Assembly: GCA_026545225.1 (NCBI GenBank)
Contig: CM048848.1
Span: 15,303,353 to 15,367,352, forward strand
From: Cornus controversa
Lineage: Eukaryota > Streptophyta > Magnoliopsida > Cornales > Cornaceae
Length of the DNA stretch: 64,000 bases
Direction of reading: 5' to 3'
The position numbers and the translations under genes are program-made. Every line of letters starts with the position of its first letter. Within the stretch, counting starts at the first letter, position 1. Below are positions 13,466-23,698 of the stretch, piece after piece. A model generated the notes under the pieces. The model had not been told where the DNA came from and ran no database searches. It saw only the letters and a program-made list of their open reading frames with translations.

Positions 13466-14771
13466 GGATGAAGTTTGTGTATACGTATGTGTGCGTGAGA
13501 GAGTGAGAGTTTGATTTGAGCTATGAAGCTCAGATCCTTTTATGAGGCAGATGGACCCATATCCATCATTATTTGATAAAGATACTCACCATATACTTGC
13601 GGACATGTCCAGTACTCCCTAAATGTGTCCACAATTTAAAAGAAGTTTTTTTATTTTCAACACGTATCAAGTGCTTCTCAGAAACTTCAGTTACGTGTCC
13701 ATCACTTCTCAAATACTTGGGACATATGTCTAACAAGCCTTACAATGCAACTTTTGTAAATATAATTACTATAAATGGAGGTAGTATTAAAGCACTGATA
13801 ATACAGCTAGACGACGTACATACATGCATGCTGACTGAAAAACATACAAGATAGATTATGAAAAGATTGTGAAAGCATGTTCACATAATCTATTCCATAT
13901 AATCAGATAAGTATTTGTGTGGTTGATAAAATTTATTCATACAAAAGTCATTCAGAAAATGAGAGAGATGATAAAATGACCTGTTGAGCAGTGCCCAAAG
14001 TAGTTGAACCATACACGGAACCATATTGCCCACCGTAATGGGCTCCAGATGAGGGTTGAGCTCTATATCCACTGATATCCGCTTCCTGACGACCACCTAA
14101 CATTGATGAATGCCGAGAAGCCATGGATAGTTGAGAGCCCCCATCAGGCCCTCCAACAGAACTACCAGGATAAGCAGTTCCAAGCTATAAAAAAAAATAC
14201 AAAAGATTAGGCCAAGGAAGAAATTTTTGATAAATTAGTTTCGGTATGGAATTGTTCAAAAGCATGTTTCTCTTTACAAAAAAATTGGAAATGAAAATGA
14301 GACCATCTTTGAGCTAATTTAAGTAATTAAAAAAACTGTTTCTTGAAAAGCAAAAACATAATGGTTGTCCAAAAGATGCCCTTCATAGGAAAAAACATTT
14401 CGGAAAACAATTTTCCACCATATAGGTTTTTCAAATAGTAAATGGGACAAAAATTATAACTTTTATAGTGTTCCTGCAATATGCATTCAGCTTCATCAAA
14501 AGGTTTCGAACGGTGTCTTTTGTTTCACCGTTGCCAATCAAAGAAAAAACCAATTCTAAAAATGATATTAAACAGGCCTAAATATTATTAAATAAAAAAA
14601 CCTATAACCTAGAGTGTATAGTGCTTGTTGAATGCACAAGTGAATAATGTTTTCAACTGAAAAGATTATTAATTTCGTAATTAAGAAGAAACATACGCTT
14701 TGATCGTATCCAGATTGTGAAGCATAGGGATGCTGCTGCCCGTATGCATTACTCCCTCGAGAGGAATACAT
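1676..14771 (-). CDS. RSA1: SHORT ROOT IN SALT MEDIUM 1-like protein (CCAR1/DBC1 family)
   Basis: Joined exons give one frame of 1,416 codons plus stop. Exons, 5' to 3': 14773-14697 (ATG at 14771), 14184-13981, 12790-12500, 12318-12218, 11974-11291, 11185-11140, 10332-10240, 10141-10086, 9680-9569, 8998-8787, 8702-8639, 7637-7464, 5331-5301, 5215-3999, 3886-3812, 3657-3583, 3483-3148, 2419-2216, 2085-2044, 1951-1889, 1771-1676. All junctions keep frame. The protein starts MYSSRGSNAYGQQ and has a Tyr/Gly/Ser-rich part (1-220), an RERE tract (about 350-420), an S1-like segment (about 455-500) and a DBC1-type inactive-Nudix-like region (to about 700). A Lys/Glu-rich region (715-1120) holds three basic repeats. 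The C-terminus has an acidic stretch and a degenerate EF-hand (about 1345-1400). In Arabidopsis, RSA1/EMB1579 (about 1,340 residues) is a nuclear calcium-binding regulator needed for salt tolerance and embryo development; the same role here is inferred. Two introns look GC-AG, and two acceptors are tandem (NAGNAG-like). No frame damage was seen. I am confident of the family, less so of the exact ends of exons 11974 and 3657. Confidence 0.92.
2086..2215 (-). other. intron with GC-AG splice sites
   Basis: The exon ending CAG at 2216 is followed by GCATGT, and the next exon starts at 2085 after a normal CAG acceptor. Only this joint keeps the conserved frame running from the KELLQ residues into the EF-hand-like exon. 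Using the nearest GT would shift the frame. Confidence 0.75.
2420..3147 (-). other. intron with GC-AG splice sites and a TA microsatellite
   Basis: The exon ends GAG at 3148, followed by GCAAGG. Reading on without splicing meets a stop within seven codons, and no GT donor lies between. The acceptor at 2420 follows a typical pyrimidine-rich ATGCAG end. The intron holds a (TA) array at 2981-3004. Confidence 0.75.
2981..3004. repeat. (TA)n microsatellite in an intron
   Basis: Twelve uninterrupted AT units lie inside the 728-base GC-AG intron of the RSA1-like gene. Confidence 0.95.
5332..7463 (-). other. longest intron of the RSA1-like gene
   Basis: A 2,132-base intron between the exon ending at 7464 and the 31-base exon at 5301-5331. 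The short exon encodes KSREKKEGLK and joins in frame on both sides. Apart from the microsatellite at 6085-6146 I see no transposon ends, coding sequence or RNA gene here. Confidence 0.85.
6085..6146. repeat. compound microsatellite (AC)n(TA)n(GA)n
   Basis: A short AC run, about 11 TA units and about 11 GA units lie in succession inside the longest intron. Confidence 0.95.
12791..13980 (-). other. long intron with purine/pyrimidine-biased DNA
   Basis: A 1,190-base intron between the second and third coding exons. From about 12890 to 13260 it alternates between strongly purine-rich and strongly pyrimidine-rich stretches, which may mark a decayed insertion, but I find no terminal repeats or target duplication. 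A (TA)n(GA)n array follows at 13432-13466. Confidence 0.7.
13432..13466. repeat. compound microsatellite (TA)n(GA)n
   Basis: About ten TA units are followed by about eight GA units in the intron upstream of the third coding exon. Same composition as the arrays at 122 and 6085. Confidence 0.95.
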
Positions 14772-14773
14772 GC

Positions 14774-15450
14774 CTGCAACAAATACAAATACAAATAAAA
14801 AAAAAACTGCACAGCGACGAACCCTATTCCAAGAAACAAATAAATACATATCATAAGCAATATAAAACGTATAATTATATATGTCTGTGTGTGTATATAC
14901 TATAGATTATAGACAAGGGTAATATAAAAAAGAAACCCTTTTCCTTTACTAGGGGCGACCGATACATAGTAGTAGAGAAATTGAGTTGAATCCGTGAGAT
15001 AAAAAAGATTGCTTTTTACAGGAAAGAATATAATCAAGACGAAGAAACAGATGATGAGAAGGGATCAAGAGGACAGAAAAGAAGAAACAGATGTGTGTAA
15101 TGACATACTACGAGTAATATATATAGATATATCATATCAATATATGTATGTATGTAATTTATTTGATGGAACCAACCTATATATATAACCACCGCAGGTG
15201 ACGGCGGCCAGTTCTAGCAGTAAAGGTTTATCTGAAGCGGCGTCAATTACCCTCGCCCTCCACCCAAGAATGAGACTGAGATTTTATTTGTCGAGTGAGA
15301 TGAGAAATGTAAAGTGAATATGAGAAAGAGAGCGAGCAACCCTAGTCTAGGGATCTGATATCAATTGATAAGGGTAATTTAGGTATTCCCTCTTTTTAAA
15401 TGGCTCCTTCAACACGACCCGCCCACAAGTGAAATGGATCTTGCTGCAAC
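14774..15450 (-). promoter_or_regulatory. 5' UTR intron, leader and promoter of the RSA1-like gene
   Basis: The ATG exon begins only two bases before the start codon, right after a pyrimidine-rich TTGCAG acceptor (14774-14780), so the gene must have at least one upstream non-coding exon. A CT-rich, ACCCTAG-containing stretch at about 15260-15350 looks like a plant leader, and a TATA-like TTTAAAAA on the minus strand lies near 15395. The 5' donor is not certain: candidates lie near 15170-15200. The copia element begins about 75 bases beyond this region. Confidence 0.5.
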
Positions 15451-15523
15451 AATTTATCCTACCACTATTCACTTTGGGGGCGTTTAATAATCGTTTTTGT
15501 TGCAAGTTTTTTGTTTTCACAAG

Positions 15524-15760
15524 TGTTGTATAACACTGGTATATAAATAACTACTAAATTATATAATAGTTAGAGATAGAAGATAGATAATAAAGATTGA
15601 GTGAGAGCCGTATAAGAGAGAAAAGTTGTTGTGATATCCAAAAGAATTTCTTCATTTATAACATACTGATGTCTTATATATAGGCAAATGTGGGGAGATT
15701 TTCTTAGATAGATATTATGCTTGTCATAAGTAGTCACGTGAGATGAACCCACTTGCAACA
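15524..15760 (-). repeat. 3' LTR of the copia element
   Basis: Aligns along its whole length with 21485-21730. It starts TG and ends CA on the plus strand. The flank on the left is ACAAG. Confidence 0.92.
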
Positions 15761-15773
15761 CTCCCCCTTGGAT
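15761..15773 (-). other. polypurine tract of the copia element
   Basis: On the minus strand this reads ATCCAAGGGGGAG, directly before the 3' LTR. This is the usual priming site for plus-strand DNA synthesis. Confidence 0.85.
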
Positions 15774-15939
15774 TCATGATATTATAAACAGTACAAAATT
15801 CTTGTGCACCTAAAAATGGTATTGCATATACAAGAACTGGCTCATTAAAACCTTGTCAGGAAAACCCTGTGGGATAAACCTGATCGAAGGAAAAAGAGTG
15901 CAGTATGCTAATACATTTTCAAACAAATTCTCCCCCTCA

Positions 15940-17980
15940 TCAGCATGAAAAACTTTTGAGTTGCCTCATTCCAATATTGTGAACCAATTTCTTAAATATC
16001 GTAGTAGGCAGAACTTTAGTGAATAGGTCTGCCAAATTATCACACGAACGAATTTGTTGAACATCAATATCACCATTTTTCTGAAGCTCGTGAGTATAAA
16101 AAAATTTTGGTGAGATGTGCTTGATTCTATCTCCTTTGATATAGCCTCTTTTGATTTGCGCAGAGACATACAACATTATCTTCATATAATATCATTGGGA
16201 TATAATTTATTGAGGAGAGTCCACAGTTTTCTTAAATATGTTGTATCATAGATCTTAGCCAGACACACTTTCGGCTCACTTCTTGAATTGCGAGTATTTC
16301 AGAATGATTTGAAGAGTTTGTTGTCATTGTTTGTTTCATGAATCTCCATGATATAACAGTGTCACCACAAGTAAATACATATCCTGTTTGTGATCGAGTT
16401 TTATGTGGATTAGAAAAGTAACCTGCATCTGCATATCCAACTGACTGAAATTTTGATTTATTTGAATAAAATAATCCCATATCAGTGGTCCCACAAAAAT
16501 ATCTCATTATATGTTTGACACCATTCCAATGTCTGCAGGTTGGTGCAGAACTATACTGTGCCAGTAAGTTGACTAGAAAAGCTATGTCCGATCGTGTGCA
16601 ATTTGTCAGGTACATCAATGCACCAATAGCACTAAGATATGTAATTTTAGGACTAAGCAATTCTTCATTATCTTCTCAAGGACGAAATGGATATTTCTTC
16701 ACATCAAGCGATCGGACAACCATTGGGAAACTTAATGGATGAGCTTTATCCATATAGAATCGCTTGAGAACTTTTTTTGTATATGTTGATTGATGGATAA
16801 GAATTTCGCTTGAAAAATGCTCAATCTGTAATCCGAGGCAAAATTTTGTTTTTTCAAGCTCTTTCATTTCGAATTCTTTCTTTAAATAATCAGCAGTCAT
16901 GGTGAGCTCATCAGAAGTTCCCATGAGGTTTAAATCATCAACATATACTGCTATAATTACAAATCCAGACCCTGATTTTTTGATGAAAACGCATTGACAG
17001 ATTGGATTATTTACATATCCTTCTTTTAGTAAGTACTTGCTAAGGCGATTGTACCACATGCATTCAGACTACTTTAATCCATACAACGATCGTTGTAACT
17101 TGATTGAGTACATCGACCATGGTTTTGAAGCGATTGCTTTAGGCATTTGAAATCTTTCAGGGATTTTCATATAAATATCACTATCAAGTGATCCATATAA
17201 ATATACTATAATCACGTCCATTAGATGCATATTCAGCCTTTCTGTGACTGCCAAATTAATCAGGAATCGGAATGTAATTGCATCTATTACTGGAGAGTAT
17301 ATCTCCTCGTAATCAATACCAAGCCTCTGTGAGAAACCTTGTGCCACTAAGTGGGCTTTGTATCTCATAATTTTATTTTTCTCATTTCTTTTCCGTACAA
17401 ATACCCATTCGTGTCCTGCAGGCTTGACACCTTCAGGTGTCTGGATTATTGGTCCAAATGCTTCACGTTTTGCCAGTGAAGTTAATTATGCCTGTATTGC
17501 CTCTTTCCATTTTGGCTAATTATTTCTACGTTGACATTAGTCGATGTATTGAGGTTTTGGATCCTCATTATCTCTTGCAATATCAAGAGCAACTGCAAAA
17601 GAGAATATGTTATCGATAAGAACTTCATTTCTATTCCATCTCTTTGTATAATTTATTAATATCTCATCATTTTCAGGTATGACTACCTCTTTTTGTGCCT
17701 CATCAAGAGCTATTATTTCTTCAGGGGCTATTATTGCTCCCTTTGTAAGTATGGCCTCCTCAGGATTGCCATCTTCTTTATCTACTTTCTCTTGTACTTT
17801 CCTCTTTCGAGTAACAGTATCTTTTGCACCAATGGGTCTCCCACGCTTTAGGCATGTTTTAGATGCATCTGCTGCACTACGTATAGATTGTCCAACCGGG
17901 ACATCTATTCGTGTTGCGAAATTGGCAGCAGGGATATGAGATTGTATCACTTTATTTGTATCAGTAAATGCATCTGGCAA
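15940..17980 (-). pseudogene. copia reverse transcriptase and RNase H, broken
   Basis: In minus-strand order: a variable linker (about 17540-17980), the start of the RT domain (HLVAQGFSQ, 17069-17368), the catalytic YVDD box (within 16676-17059) and RNase H (16232-16660, with YADAGYFSNP), ending at 15940-16185 with the copia-type C-terminal segment. Stops and frame changes separate these pieces, for example at about 17069 and 16670. The YVDD catalytic pair is kept, but no continuous enzyme can be made. The lineage within copia was not determined. Confidence 0.9.
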
Positions 17981-19864
17981 TTGATTCGCAATACCTTACA
18001 AATGAATGATCCTCTTAACTTCAAGTTCTCTTTTATTTGTAGGAGGATTAAAATGTGATAATGTCGTGGCATCCAAGTGATTTCACATTTTTGTTTAGGC
18101 TGTGTCATTTCTCTACCTAATGGTGGGAATACAACTTCATCAAAATGACAATCAGCAAATTTTACTTTAAACAAGTCTCCTGTCATAGGTTCAAGATATC
18201 TAATGATAGATGGAAAGTCAAAACCTACATAAATTCTAAGTCTACACTGAGGGCCATTTTTGTTCGTTGTGGTGGTGCAATAGACACAAAAATAAAACAA
18301 CCAAAAACTCGTAAATGAGAGATATTTGGTTGTTGACCAACTATAAGTTGTAGAGGTAAAAAATTATGGTAAGGAGTTGGTTTAATACGAACTAATGATA
18401 CTGCATGCAATATGGTATGTCCCTAGGCTAACACAGGGAGTTTTGTTCTCATAAGTAATGGTCTAGCAATCAATTGAATACGTTTTATAAAAGACTCTAC
18501 TAGACCATTTTGAGTATGAGTGTGTGCAACAGGGTGTTCAACATCAGTGCCAATAGACATGTAATAGTCATTGAAAGTTTAAGATGTAAATTCTCCAGCA
18601 TTATCCAGACGAATTGCCTTGATTGGATAATCCAAGAATTGTGCTATATATGTGGCGTGCTCTCTCCAAATAGTATGAGGCATGTTGGGGTAAATCCCAA
18701 GAGCAAAATCGTGCGGGTTGGGCCCAAAGCAGACAATATCATACCATGTGGTGGAGCGGGCTGTTACAGATGGTATCAGAGCCTGACTTAGCGGGAAGTG
18801 TGCCGACGAGGACGTCGAGCCTCCAAGGGGGGTGGATTGTAAAGACCTTGGTTGTGTGGAAGAGGTGTGTTTGTCCCCTCTTGTCCCCAAGGGTGCCCAA
18901 TCCCACATTGTCTGGGTGTGGAAAGAGGATGTGCTATATATGTGGTGTGCTCTCTCCAAATGGTATGAGGCCTTTTGGGGTAAAACTCAAGAGCAAAATC
19001 GTGCGGGCTGGGCCCAAAGCGGACAATATCATACCATGTGGTGGAGCGGGCTGTTTGGGCCAAAAGTTTAGCAAATACTACATTTCAAGTAGAAAGTAAA
19101 CAAGTATGGGACCATCGAGTTGAGGCATCAATTAAAACCATAAACTAACGAAATGGTCCACATAATGGGTGAATCGGCCCACATATATCCCTGTGGATTC
19201 TTTGTAAGAAATCAAGAGATTCAACAACAACTTTTGAAGGAGATGGCCTCACAATCAACTTTCCTTGTGAGCATACAGTGCATGTATAATCACTTGTTAA
19301 AAGAATTTTCTGATTCTTTAATAGATGCCCATTTGAATTTTCAATAATTCGGCGCATCATTGTTGACCTAAGATGACCAAGGCGATTATGCCATAATATA
19401 AAATTCTTTGGGTCAGAGCACTTCTGGTGCATCACTACATGTGATTCAATTGCTTTTATCTTCATAAAATATAACCTAGAAGAGAAAGTAGGGAATTTCT
19501 CTAAAACATGCTTCCGGCATGAAATAGTTGATGTAATGCATAGATATTCCATACTCCCTTGATTTATTGTTTCAATATGATATCTGTTACGACGTATATC
19601 TTTAAAACTCAATAGATTTCTCTTGGATCTGGTTGAATAGAGAGCATCATCAATATGCAATTGTGTTCCACATGGTAGCACAATATTAGCCCTTCCAGAA
19701 CCATCAATCAGGTCTATGGAACCTAATATGGTATTAACATTAGCTTCAACAAATGTTATATGGGAAAAATATTTTCTATCTCTCAGGATAGTATGTGTCG
19801 TGGCACTGTCTACCAAACATATATCTTTATCATTTATCTTGGATGTGGGCAATGCATTGATCAA
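17981..19864 (-). pseudogene. copia protease and integrase, broken by a TRIM-like insertion
   Basis: The segment at 19145-19864 holds the aspartic protease motif (DSATTH, where DSG or DTG is usual), then the integrase zinc-binding region (HNRLGH, followed by CTVC). The integrase core continues at 19060-19144, is interrupted by foreign sequence at 18641-19053, and resumes at about 18580-18640 with DYPIKAIRLDNAGEF. Further decayed integrase runs to about 17980. The stop after GPFR at 19145 is an additional break. Confidence 0.88.
18641..19054 (+). mobile_element. TRIM-like mini retrotransposon nested in the copia integrase
   Basis: Two direct repeats (18641-18768 and 18930-19054, about 127 bases each, starting TGTGCTATATATGTGG) flank a 160-base core. 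The left repeat ends in ACA, and two bases later comes TGGTATCAGAGC (18771-18782), the classic site complementary to initiator Met tRNA. A purine run GGAAAGAGGA directly precedes the right repeat. Size, primer site and purine tract fit a terminal-repeat retrotransposon in miniature, in plus orientation. It carries no coding sequence. The right repeat lacks the last ACA and no target duplication is clear, so the right edge may have been trimmed. Confidence 0.82.
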
Positions 19865-20069
19865 ATCTATTTTCTAAAAAAAAATAAACTTCATTACATT
19901 AATAAAAGTATAATTATAAAAAAAAATTGGAAATAACACACCAAAAAAAAAAAAAAAAGGAAACGACATCTAATTGATGTGGACATTTCCATCATCAGTC
20001 CACTAATTATTTATTTCAGGAAGGTCTTCATAGAAATTTGAAATGTCAAGGTGATTAATGGCTGCCAGT

Positions 20070-21061
20070 TCATAATTTTCGATAGCATTTGTTTAAATCT
20101 CTTTTTCCTTCCCTTTTCCTTTGATTGAGGCTTGATATAGCTCAACGAAGTGTTTGGGCGTTCGGTAGGTCTGTGACCAATGCCCTTTCATTCCACATCA
20201 AAAACAAGCATTTTCATATTATTTGGAGGGTGCATTCGACACACCTTTCAGTTTTTCTTGCTTAGCCCCACTTGCATTTCCTTCATGATAATATGGTGTG
20301 TAGTTCCTACTAGGAAACTCAAATGAAGGATAACGACCATAATTATTATTTCGGTCGCGGCCACAACCACGACCACGTCCATGACCATGTCCACGACCAC
20401 GTCCATGACCATGTCCTCGACCACATCCACGTCCACGACCGCGACCATTAAAAGATGCTGAATGTGTTTCAGTTAATGAAGTTGATCCAGTCGGACGGGA
20501 TATGTGGTTTTCTAATAAGAGCTCATTATTTTGTTCAGCCACTAATAAGCAAGATATCAACTCAGAATATCTTGTAAAATATCTCTCTCGATACTCCTGC
20601 TGGAGGAGCAAGTTCGAGGGATAAAATGTGGTAAATATTTTTTCTAACATATCCACATCATTTTTAGGCTCTCCACATAAGTTCATTTGGAAGCTAATTC
20701 GGAATAGAACTGAATTATATTCTATTACCGATTTATAATCGGACAACTTCAATTTTGACCAGTTGTCTCGAGCTCTTGGAAGGATTATAGTTCTTTGATA
20801 TTGAACCTATCCTTCAAATTTTTCCATAGTACGGACAAGTCTTTGATTGTAAGATACTCGGACTTTAAATCCTCATGTATGTGGTAGCGAATGAAAATCA
20901 TTGCCATTGCCCGTTCTTGCATTGATGCTTTATTTCCTTCTTTGATCGTCTCTCTCAAATTTTTAGCATCTAAATGGATCTCAACATCAAGAATCCATGA
21001 TTAAATAATTTTTGCCCGAAATATCAAGGGCAGTAAAGTTGAGCTTTGCAAGATTTGACAT
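20070..21061 (-). pseudogene. copia gag, broken
   Basis: Begins with MSNLAKLNF at 21061-21059, typical of copia gag, but a stop follows after about 24 codons. The longest open part (20219-20752) holds the gag core and a Gly/Arg/His-rich tract (about 20340-20450, alternating RGRG and HGHG). A degenerate CCHC knuckle with a stop and a lost Cys follows at about 20150-20220. Confidence 0.88.
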
Positions 21062-21234
21062 TATCAGTATACTATATATTGGAAGAGAAATATAGTTAGA
21101 ATTTTATATGTATAGTATATTGACAGAATAAAATAATATAAATATGAACATGTCACTTTGCAATCGGGAAGGACTTTATATAAAAATATATTGAAATGAC
21201 ACAAGCATGCAGATTTTTTTTTTCAATCGAGAAG

Positions 21235-21400
21235 GAACTTTATATATACATATATATTATATATTTGTATGTATATATAGATATATTTATATATATATAT
21301 AGATATATGTATAAATATTTTTATCTATATATATATTTATAGATATATTATATATTATCTATATATATGGATATATGTATAGATATATTTATATTGAAAT
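21235..21400. repeat. AT-rich microsatellite-like tract in the copia 5' leader
   Basis: Imperfect TATATA/GATATA repeats lie between the gag start and the primer binding site. Confidence 0.85.
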
Positions 21401-21467
21401 GATATAAACATAATTTTTGTTCCTTTTATTTGGAAGTGAAATGAAATTGTCTTCTCCGTTGGTCAGA

Positions 21468-21484
21468 ACCTTGTGCTGATAACG
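21468..21484 (-). other. primer binding site of the copia element
   Basis: On the minus strand, directly after the 5' LTR, the sequence reads CGTTATCAGCACAAGG. It shares TATCAG with the initiator-Met tRNA site, but the match is partial. Confidence 0.6.
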
Positions 21485-21730
21485 TGATGTATAATAGTAG
21501 TATATAAATAACTACTAAACTATATAATAGTTGCAGATAGAAGATAGATAATAGAGATTGAGAGAGAGTCGTATAAGAGAGAAAGAGAGAAAAGTTGTTG
21601 TGATCTCCAAAAGAACTCTTTCATTTATAACATACTGATGCCTTATATATAGGCAAATGTGGGGAGATATTTCTTAGATAAATATTATGCTTGTCATAAG
21701 TAGTCACGTGGGATGAACTCACTTGCAACA
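21485..21730 (-). repeat. 5' LTR of the copia element
   Basis: Pairs with 15524-15760 and is followed by the matching target duplication ACAAG at 21731-21735. It is 9 bases longer than the other LTR, mainly from an extra GAGAGAAA run. Confidence 0.92.
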
Positions 21731-21735
21731 ACAAG

Positions 21736-22904
21736 GACAATGTAGCGCTACAGTGTATGAAAGTGTGTTTGGTAACTCATGTTTTGGTTTCAACAGTAGA
21801 CTTATTGTTTTAAATTTTTGGGCCCAAACCCAAAGCACAAATTTGGTGTTTTTGATTGTTTTAGCACTGTAGCCTGGGTACTGGAGCGGAGCCTTTTACA
21901 AACATTGTAACTGGCCTTAAAGCTACACTATAGCCCACATATAAAATTAAAAGCCAAAACATTTTTGCTCTCAACCCTACTTACATCCAGAGCTCCTATT
22001 CAAGGCGATTTGGGAGAAGTCTATCAAACGATCTGGAAAACCAATCTACAAACCTACCGATCAACAAGCATCATTCACCGATCATCAATCTATTCACTGC
22101 TACCAGGTCCCTTCAAAGGCGAGCACCTAATCGTCTCCACAGCTACCAATGTAAGTCTTCACTCTTTTCTTAATTTCCAAGACATAAACCCTAGTTCTAA
22201 CTAAAATCACTATAGATTTGACAATTCTTGAAAAAAAATTCATCTTCCTTTGGTTGAACCCTAGATCTAACTTGTTTCACTTTGGTTTCAATTCAACTTT
22301 TTCTACGCTCGTCGAAGCCCTAAAGTTATCGTGTGACTATCAGGTATATCTTCCATAATGACACTTATGTCTCTCTATCTTCCATCTCGACACTTTTGTC
22401 TCTCTATCTTCCATCTATACACTTCTGTCTCTCTATATACCTTTGAACCCTAGTTTTTTTCTCTGTTATTTATGATGTTTACAGATTTTTTAAGTTTTTT
22501 TCTCTATTATTTCTCTGTTATTCTTTGTTGTTGTTGCCTTTTTTTAGGTTGTTATTCTTGTGATTTTGTTTTTGAAATATCCCTTACAAATTTCACACAT
22601 GAGGTGGCTAGTCTCACACATAAAACCTGAGAGGTATTTACAACTAATAACAACAAGCATAGAATACAAAGACAGAATGAAACAAATTTTAAAACGGAAT
22701 AGAAAATCCATCTGAAGTAAAAATGTTAAATAAATAAAGTACGTGTTTGGCAATACAACTTGGAAGTCCTGTAACCCAAGGACTCCTTAACCAGAAAGAA
22801 CAAAAGTTATTACTATAAATTAAATAATCGAATAACCAACGCCCCAAAAGAGTTCATATGCTGAACATGAAGAAAAGAATAGATTCCTACTTTGAAAACT
22901 GAGA
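21736..22904. other. unassigned DNA with an exon-like stretch
   Basis: No recognisable gene. The part at about 21965-22150 is C-rich, open for 79 codons on the plus strand and followed by AATGTAAGTC, which looks like a splice donor, so it could be the first exon of a lost or truncated gene. At 22350-22440 a unit of about 30 bases (CTCTCTATCTTCCATCT) repeats roughly three times. I do not recognise the predicted peptide. Confidence 0.3.
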
Positions 22905-23698
22905 AGATGATGCCTTCTTCCTCAACCGTTGAAGCTTCTTCTTCTACCATGAGCGGCTAGTTCATCCACTAGGGTTTTGATGTAGCCCTAACAAAGCATC
23001 AATGGTTTGATTGCTTTAATTATTGCTTTAATGGTGTAATTTAGAGGATTCTTATTATAGAATTGAGCAATAAAAGTCTTATAAATTCAGTTTCAATGAT
23101 TTCTTATCTTGTCTTAGATATTTAGTTGTTGTTATTGAACTTAATCTCTTTTATTTTCTGTGATTATGAGAGTGATTATTACACAATGGTAATCACTGAA
23201 TATATCATTATACGTTTTGATAGAGTATGCCTAGAGAAGATGGACCATACTGCACCCTAAAGTAAAGTAGTTAGGCAGATGGCCCATGCCAATCGAAGAT
23301 AGTTCATGACTTAGCCTTAATCATATATTATCTTCTTGACGGATGAAGGTGAGCTTGTAGCCACCGACACCACTTAAGCATGATGTAATTCCCCATAATT
23401 AATTCAATTGACCATTGATTGTGGAGTTAGTGGTGATGTCAATTACCCTAGATTTATCCCGTATTATCTTCACTCTCTATTTCCTTTGTTTTATTTTATT
23501 TTGCTTTTTAATTAGTTTAAATATAAAAATCAGATTTCTTCTCTTTCTAAATTTAATTAAAATTAATTCCGTACTCCAATTCATTTAGACCATAATCCCT
23601 GAGGTTCGACACCCCTTTCGATAGCCCTATTATGCAAGGAATTCGTTCTATTGCGAAGTGTGGTAATTTTAATTGAGATGCACTCACACACGAATCAG

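Larger units (their letters stand above)
15524..21730 (-). mobile_element. Ty1/copia LTR retrotransposon, complete but decayed
   Basis: A 6.2 kb element on the minus strand, bounded by TG...CA LTRs of 237 and 246 bases and a perfect 5-base target duplication ACAAG (15519-15523 and 21731-21735). A purine tract adjoins the 3' LTR and a primer site the 5' LTR. The order gag, protease, integrase, reverse transcriptase, RNase H is that of copia. Every domain carries stops or frameshifts, and a small TRIM-like element is inserted in the integrase. The LTRs differ by several substitutions and small indels, so the insertion is not recent. It lies immediately upstream of the RSA1-like promoter. Confidence 0.95.

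Noticed and set aside
18510..19099. Plus-strand open frames of 79-117 residues
   Set aside because: They arise from the direct repeats of the TRIM-like element and from antisense copia integrase; no protein family is recognised.
15480..21800. Similar GTTTAATAATC and GTTTGGTAACTC sequences on both sides of the copia element as ends of one hAT-like MITE
   Set aside because: The two are in the same orientation, not inverted, so they do not form terminal inverted repeats.
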